Below, piece after piece: positions 5,567 through 7,209 of a stretch of DNA of 7,209 nt; position 1 is the stretch's first letter, and each line of letters opens with the position of its first letter. This DNA is from Treponema sp. (GTDB taxonomy: Bacteria > Spirochaetota > Spirochaetia > Treponematales > Breznakiellaceae): the NCBI GenBank assembly GCA_031278755.1, contig JAITJV010000167.1, positions 1 to 7,209 on the forward strand. The letters are read 5' to 3'. A model generated the notes under the pieces. It saw only the letters and a list, made by a program, of their open reading frames with translations. It was not told the DNA's origin and made no database searches. Made by a program: the position numbers and the translations under genes.

Positions 5567-6876
5567 AGTACCAGTACCGGGACGAAAAAACGGAATGCAT
5601 GCCCCGGCGTGATCTTGAAGCCCTGCAGCTTGAACGGCTCAGGCGGACGGTGGATCACGCCCTGCGCGCGCCCTTTTACCGCGAAAGGCTTTCCGCCGCG
5701 GGAATAAGGGACGGCGGCGGCATCAAAAGCCTTGACGATCTCAAACGCATTCCGTTTACTTCAAAAAAAGATCTCAGGGACGGTTTTCCCTGGGGCTTCC
5801 TCAGCATACCGAAAGAAGACGTGATACGCCTCCATACTTCAAGCGGAACCACCGGCATCCCTACTACGATATACTTTAGCCGGGACGATCTTGCCCGCTG
5901 GACGGGCTATGTGGCCCGCTGCATTTACGGCGCCGGCTGCAACAAGTCCGATGTTTTTCAAAACATGATCACCTACGGCCTTTTTACCGGAGGGCTGGGC
6001 TTTCACGCCGGAGCGGAAGAAGTGGGCATGCTCGTCATCCCCTCAGGTCCGGGAAACACGACGCGGCAGTTCCGCCTTATGCGGGATTTCGGAACCACGG
6101 TAGTGCACGCGACGCCGAGTTTTCTCCTTCATGTCGAAACCAAAATGAAGGAAGAAGGGGTAAAAAGGGAAAGCCTTTTCCTCAAACGGGCCTTTGCGGG
6201 CGCCGAGCCTTATTCGGAAGATACGCGGCGGCGTATAGAGGAACTCCTCCGCATCGACGTGTACAATTCCTACGGCCTTTCGGAAATGAACGGCCCCGGC
6301 GTCGCCTTTGAATGTCAGGCAAAAAACGGGCTTCACATCTGGGAAGACGGCTACATTGCCGAGATCATCAACCCCGACACCCTTGAACCGGCCGCCGGCG
6401 GCGAAACAGGGGAACTCGTCCTTACCATACTGTGCAGGGAAGCGTCTCCCCTGCTCCGCTACCGCACGCGGGATCTTACGGGTTTTTATGACGAACCCTG
6501 CCCCTGCGGCAGAACGCACCGCAGGCTCAGGCGCATTACAGGCCGCAGCGACGACATGCTTATCATCAACGGCGTCAACGTCTTCCCCAGCCAGATCGAG
6601 GAAGCGATCATGGCGATGAAGGAAGTGGGGAACAACTACCTTATCGTCGTCGAAAAGGAAGGCGTACTCGACAAGCTCACCGTCAAAACCGAAGTAGGAC
6701 CGGACGTCTTCATGGACGATTCGCGGCCCCTTAACGCGCTCCGGGAACGCATACGCAAAACAATACAGGCGTCCATCACCGTTAACCCGCGCGTGGAACT
6801 CCACGAACACGGAAGCCTCCCTGTTTCCGAAGGCAAGGCCGTGCGCGTCAGGGACACAAGGCCCAAAGATGTATAA
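5563..6876 (+). CDS. paaK: Phenylacetate-CoA ligase (AMP-forming)
   Basis: PaaK activates arylacetates: arylacetate + ATP + CoA gives arylacetyl-CoA + AMP + PPi. The 437 residues are full length for the family. Signatures of the adenylate-forming fold are the phosphate-binding loop HTSSGTTGIP at 91-100, YGLSEMNGPG at 237-246 (A5-type motif), RTRDLTG at 301-307 (A7), GRSDDMLIINGVNVFPSQIEE at 327-347 (hinge to the C-terminal domain), and SEGKAVRV with Lys425, the position of the adenylation lysine. Cys251, His258, Cys313 and Cys315 (CPCGRTH) lie where some PaaK proteins have a metal site; that is inference here. The start overlaps the iorB stop by four bases, so translation is probably coupled; only a weak GGGA precedes it. 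Which aryl acid it prefers (phenyl-, hydroxyphenyl- or indoleacetate) cannot be read from sequence. Confidence 0.95.
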   Translation: MKYQYRDEKTECMPRRDLEALQLERLRRTVDHALRAPFYRERLSAAGIRDGGGIKSLDDLKRIPFTSKKDLRDGFPWGFLSIPKEDVIRLHTSSGTTGIPTTIYFSRDDLARWTGYVARCIYGAGCNKSDVFQNMITYGLFTGGLGFHAGAEEVGMLVIPSGPGNTTRQFRLMRDFGTTVVHATPSFLLHVETKMKEEGVKRESLFLKRAFAGAEPYSEDTRRRIEELLRIDVYNSYGLSEMNGPGVAFECQAKNGLHIWEDGYIAEIINPDTLEPAAGGETGELVLTILCREASPLLRYRTRDLTGFYDEPCPCGRTHRRLRRITGRSDDMLIINGVNVFPSQIEEAIMAMKEVGNNYLIVVEKEGVLDKLTVKTEVGPDVFMDDSRPLNALRERIRKTIQASITVNPRVELHEHGSLPVSEGKAVRVRDTRPKDV

Positions 6877-6927
6877 GAAATGAACCTGTTCGGAAACTTA
6901 AGTTTTGGAACGGCCTCGAACGGAAAT

Positions 6928-6952
6928 CCCCAAAAAATCAACCGGGGTTTTT
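6928..6952 (+). terminator. Possible weak terminator after paaK
   Basis: CCCC at 6928-6931 can pair with GGGG at 6944-6947 across a 12-base loop, and five T follow at 6948-6952. The placement, 52 bases after the paaK stop, is right, but a four-pair stem with a large loop is weak. Confidence 0.3.
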
Positions 6953-6954
6953 AG

Positions 6955-6983
6955 CGGCTCCCGAATATCTGTGAGGGAAGCCG
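6955..6983. other. Hairpin between convergent genes
   Basis: CGGCTCCC at 6955-6962 pairs with GGGAAGCCG at 6975-6983 with one bulged A and a 12-base loop. It sits between the end of paaK and the end of the minus-strand gene. The plus-strand sequence after it (TTCCTCTTT) is only moderately U-rich, so it may assist termination of paaK transcripts or protect mRNA ends. No U-tract follows on the minus strand. Confidence 0.4.
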
Positions 6984-6990
6984 TTCCTCT

Positions 6991-7209
6991 TTAGGCTTTG
7001 CGGAACGTAACCGCCCAGTCCGGCCCCGCGCCCGGATTTAATTCCGCGCAGAGATTGCCGAGGTTCCGCGCAATCTGCATCTGCAGCGTTTCGCCTATTA
7101 TCACAAGGTTTTCACCGGGTTTTACAAAACCAAAGCTCGGTTCGTAGGGAATGGTTTCGCGGAAGATCTCCCTGTCCCTGCGCCGTATGACGGTCTCAAC
7201 CATATCGCC
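6991..7209 (-). CDS. Unidentified protein, C-terminal part (gene runs to the window edge)
   Basis: The minus strand reads openly from the window edge to a TAA at 6991-6993, giving 72 visible codons. An ATG at 7203 is preceded by in-frame Gly-Asp codons with no room to see a Shine-Dalgarno, so either it is the start of a 70-residue protein or, more likely, an internal methionine of a longer one. Codon use matches the neighbours (ATA, CTT, GGC), and no plus-strand gene overlaps it, which supports a real gene. The N-terminal visible part is basic (VIRRRDREIFRE), the middle reads FGFVKPGENLVIIGE, and the end is DWAVTFRKA. The VKPGE segment faintly recalls the C-terminus of FtsB/DivIC-type septum proteins, but this is too weak to name it. 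It is convergent with paaK, 114 bases apart, and functionally separate as far as can be seen. Confidence 0.6.
   Translation of the reverse strand, partial: GDMVETVIRRRDREIFRETIPYEPSFGFVKPGENLVIIGETLQMQIARNLGNLCAELNPGAGPDWAVTFRKA

Noticed and set aside
6043..6810. A 255-codon minus-strand frame opposite paaK
   Set aside because: It mirrors the conserved paaK frame and shows no domain of its own.
1..7209. An anti-phage system, CRISPR array, tRNA, insertion sequence or other accessory element
   Set aside because: I looked on both strands for spaced direct repeats, transposase motifs, terminal inverted repeats and tRNA arms and found none; the genes are metabolic.

Overview
The window is a GC-rich, gene-dense bacterial segment (GC judged by eye) carrying six protein genes: a GH78 alpha-L-rhamnosidase cut by the left edge, a divergent RpiB/LacA/LacB-family isomerase, an indolepyruvate oxidoreductase pair (iorA, iorB), a phenylacetate-CoA ligase (paaK), and on the opposite strand the end of an unidentified gene cut by the right edge. 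I see no tRNA, rRNA, CRISPR array, insertion sequence or phage gene. An oxygen-sensitive 2-oxoacid oxidoreductase together with a plant-glycan glycosidase suggests an anaerobic, fermentative bacterium from a gut or plant-litter habitat. High GC with frequent ATA (Ile) and CTT (Leu) codons reminds me of termite-gut treponemes and relatives, but that is an impression and not an assignment.

Left part (1-2929), carbohydrate use: the rhamnosidase would release terminal L-rhamnose from pectin side chains or plant glycosides. 36 bases after its stop comes the RpiB-like protein, with a clear Shine-Dalgarno and a possible promoter of its own (extended -10) inside the end of the rhamnosidase gene. The isomerase keeps the family fold signatures but lacks both family histidines, so its substrate is open.

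Middle (2930-3153): a spacer of about 220 bases with a chain of short, mutually complementary arms, including a likely intrinsic terminator, ending in a -10 element that almost touches the iorA start codon.

Right part (3154-6876), aryl-acid metabolism: iorA and iorB encode the two subunits of an arylpyruvate:ferredoxin oxidoreductase, and paaK overlaps iorB by four bases. Together they interconvert arylpyruvates, arylacetyl-CoA and arylacetates, either to salvage aryl acids into aromatic amino acids or to ferment those amino acids. IorA lacks the usual C-terminal ferredoxin domain. iorA and iorB each show a -10 hexamer 7-8 bases before ATG and no Shine-Dalgarno, which predicts leaderless mRNAs. 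A GC-rich double hairpin lies between them.

Right end (6877-7209): a 114-base convergent spacer with weak hairpins, then the C-terminal 72 codons of a minus-strand gene I do not recognise.
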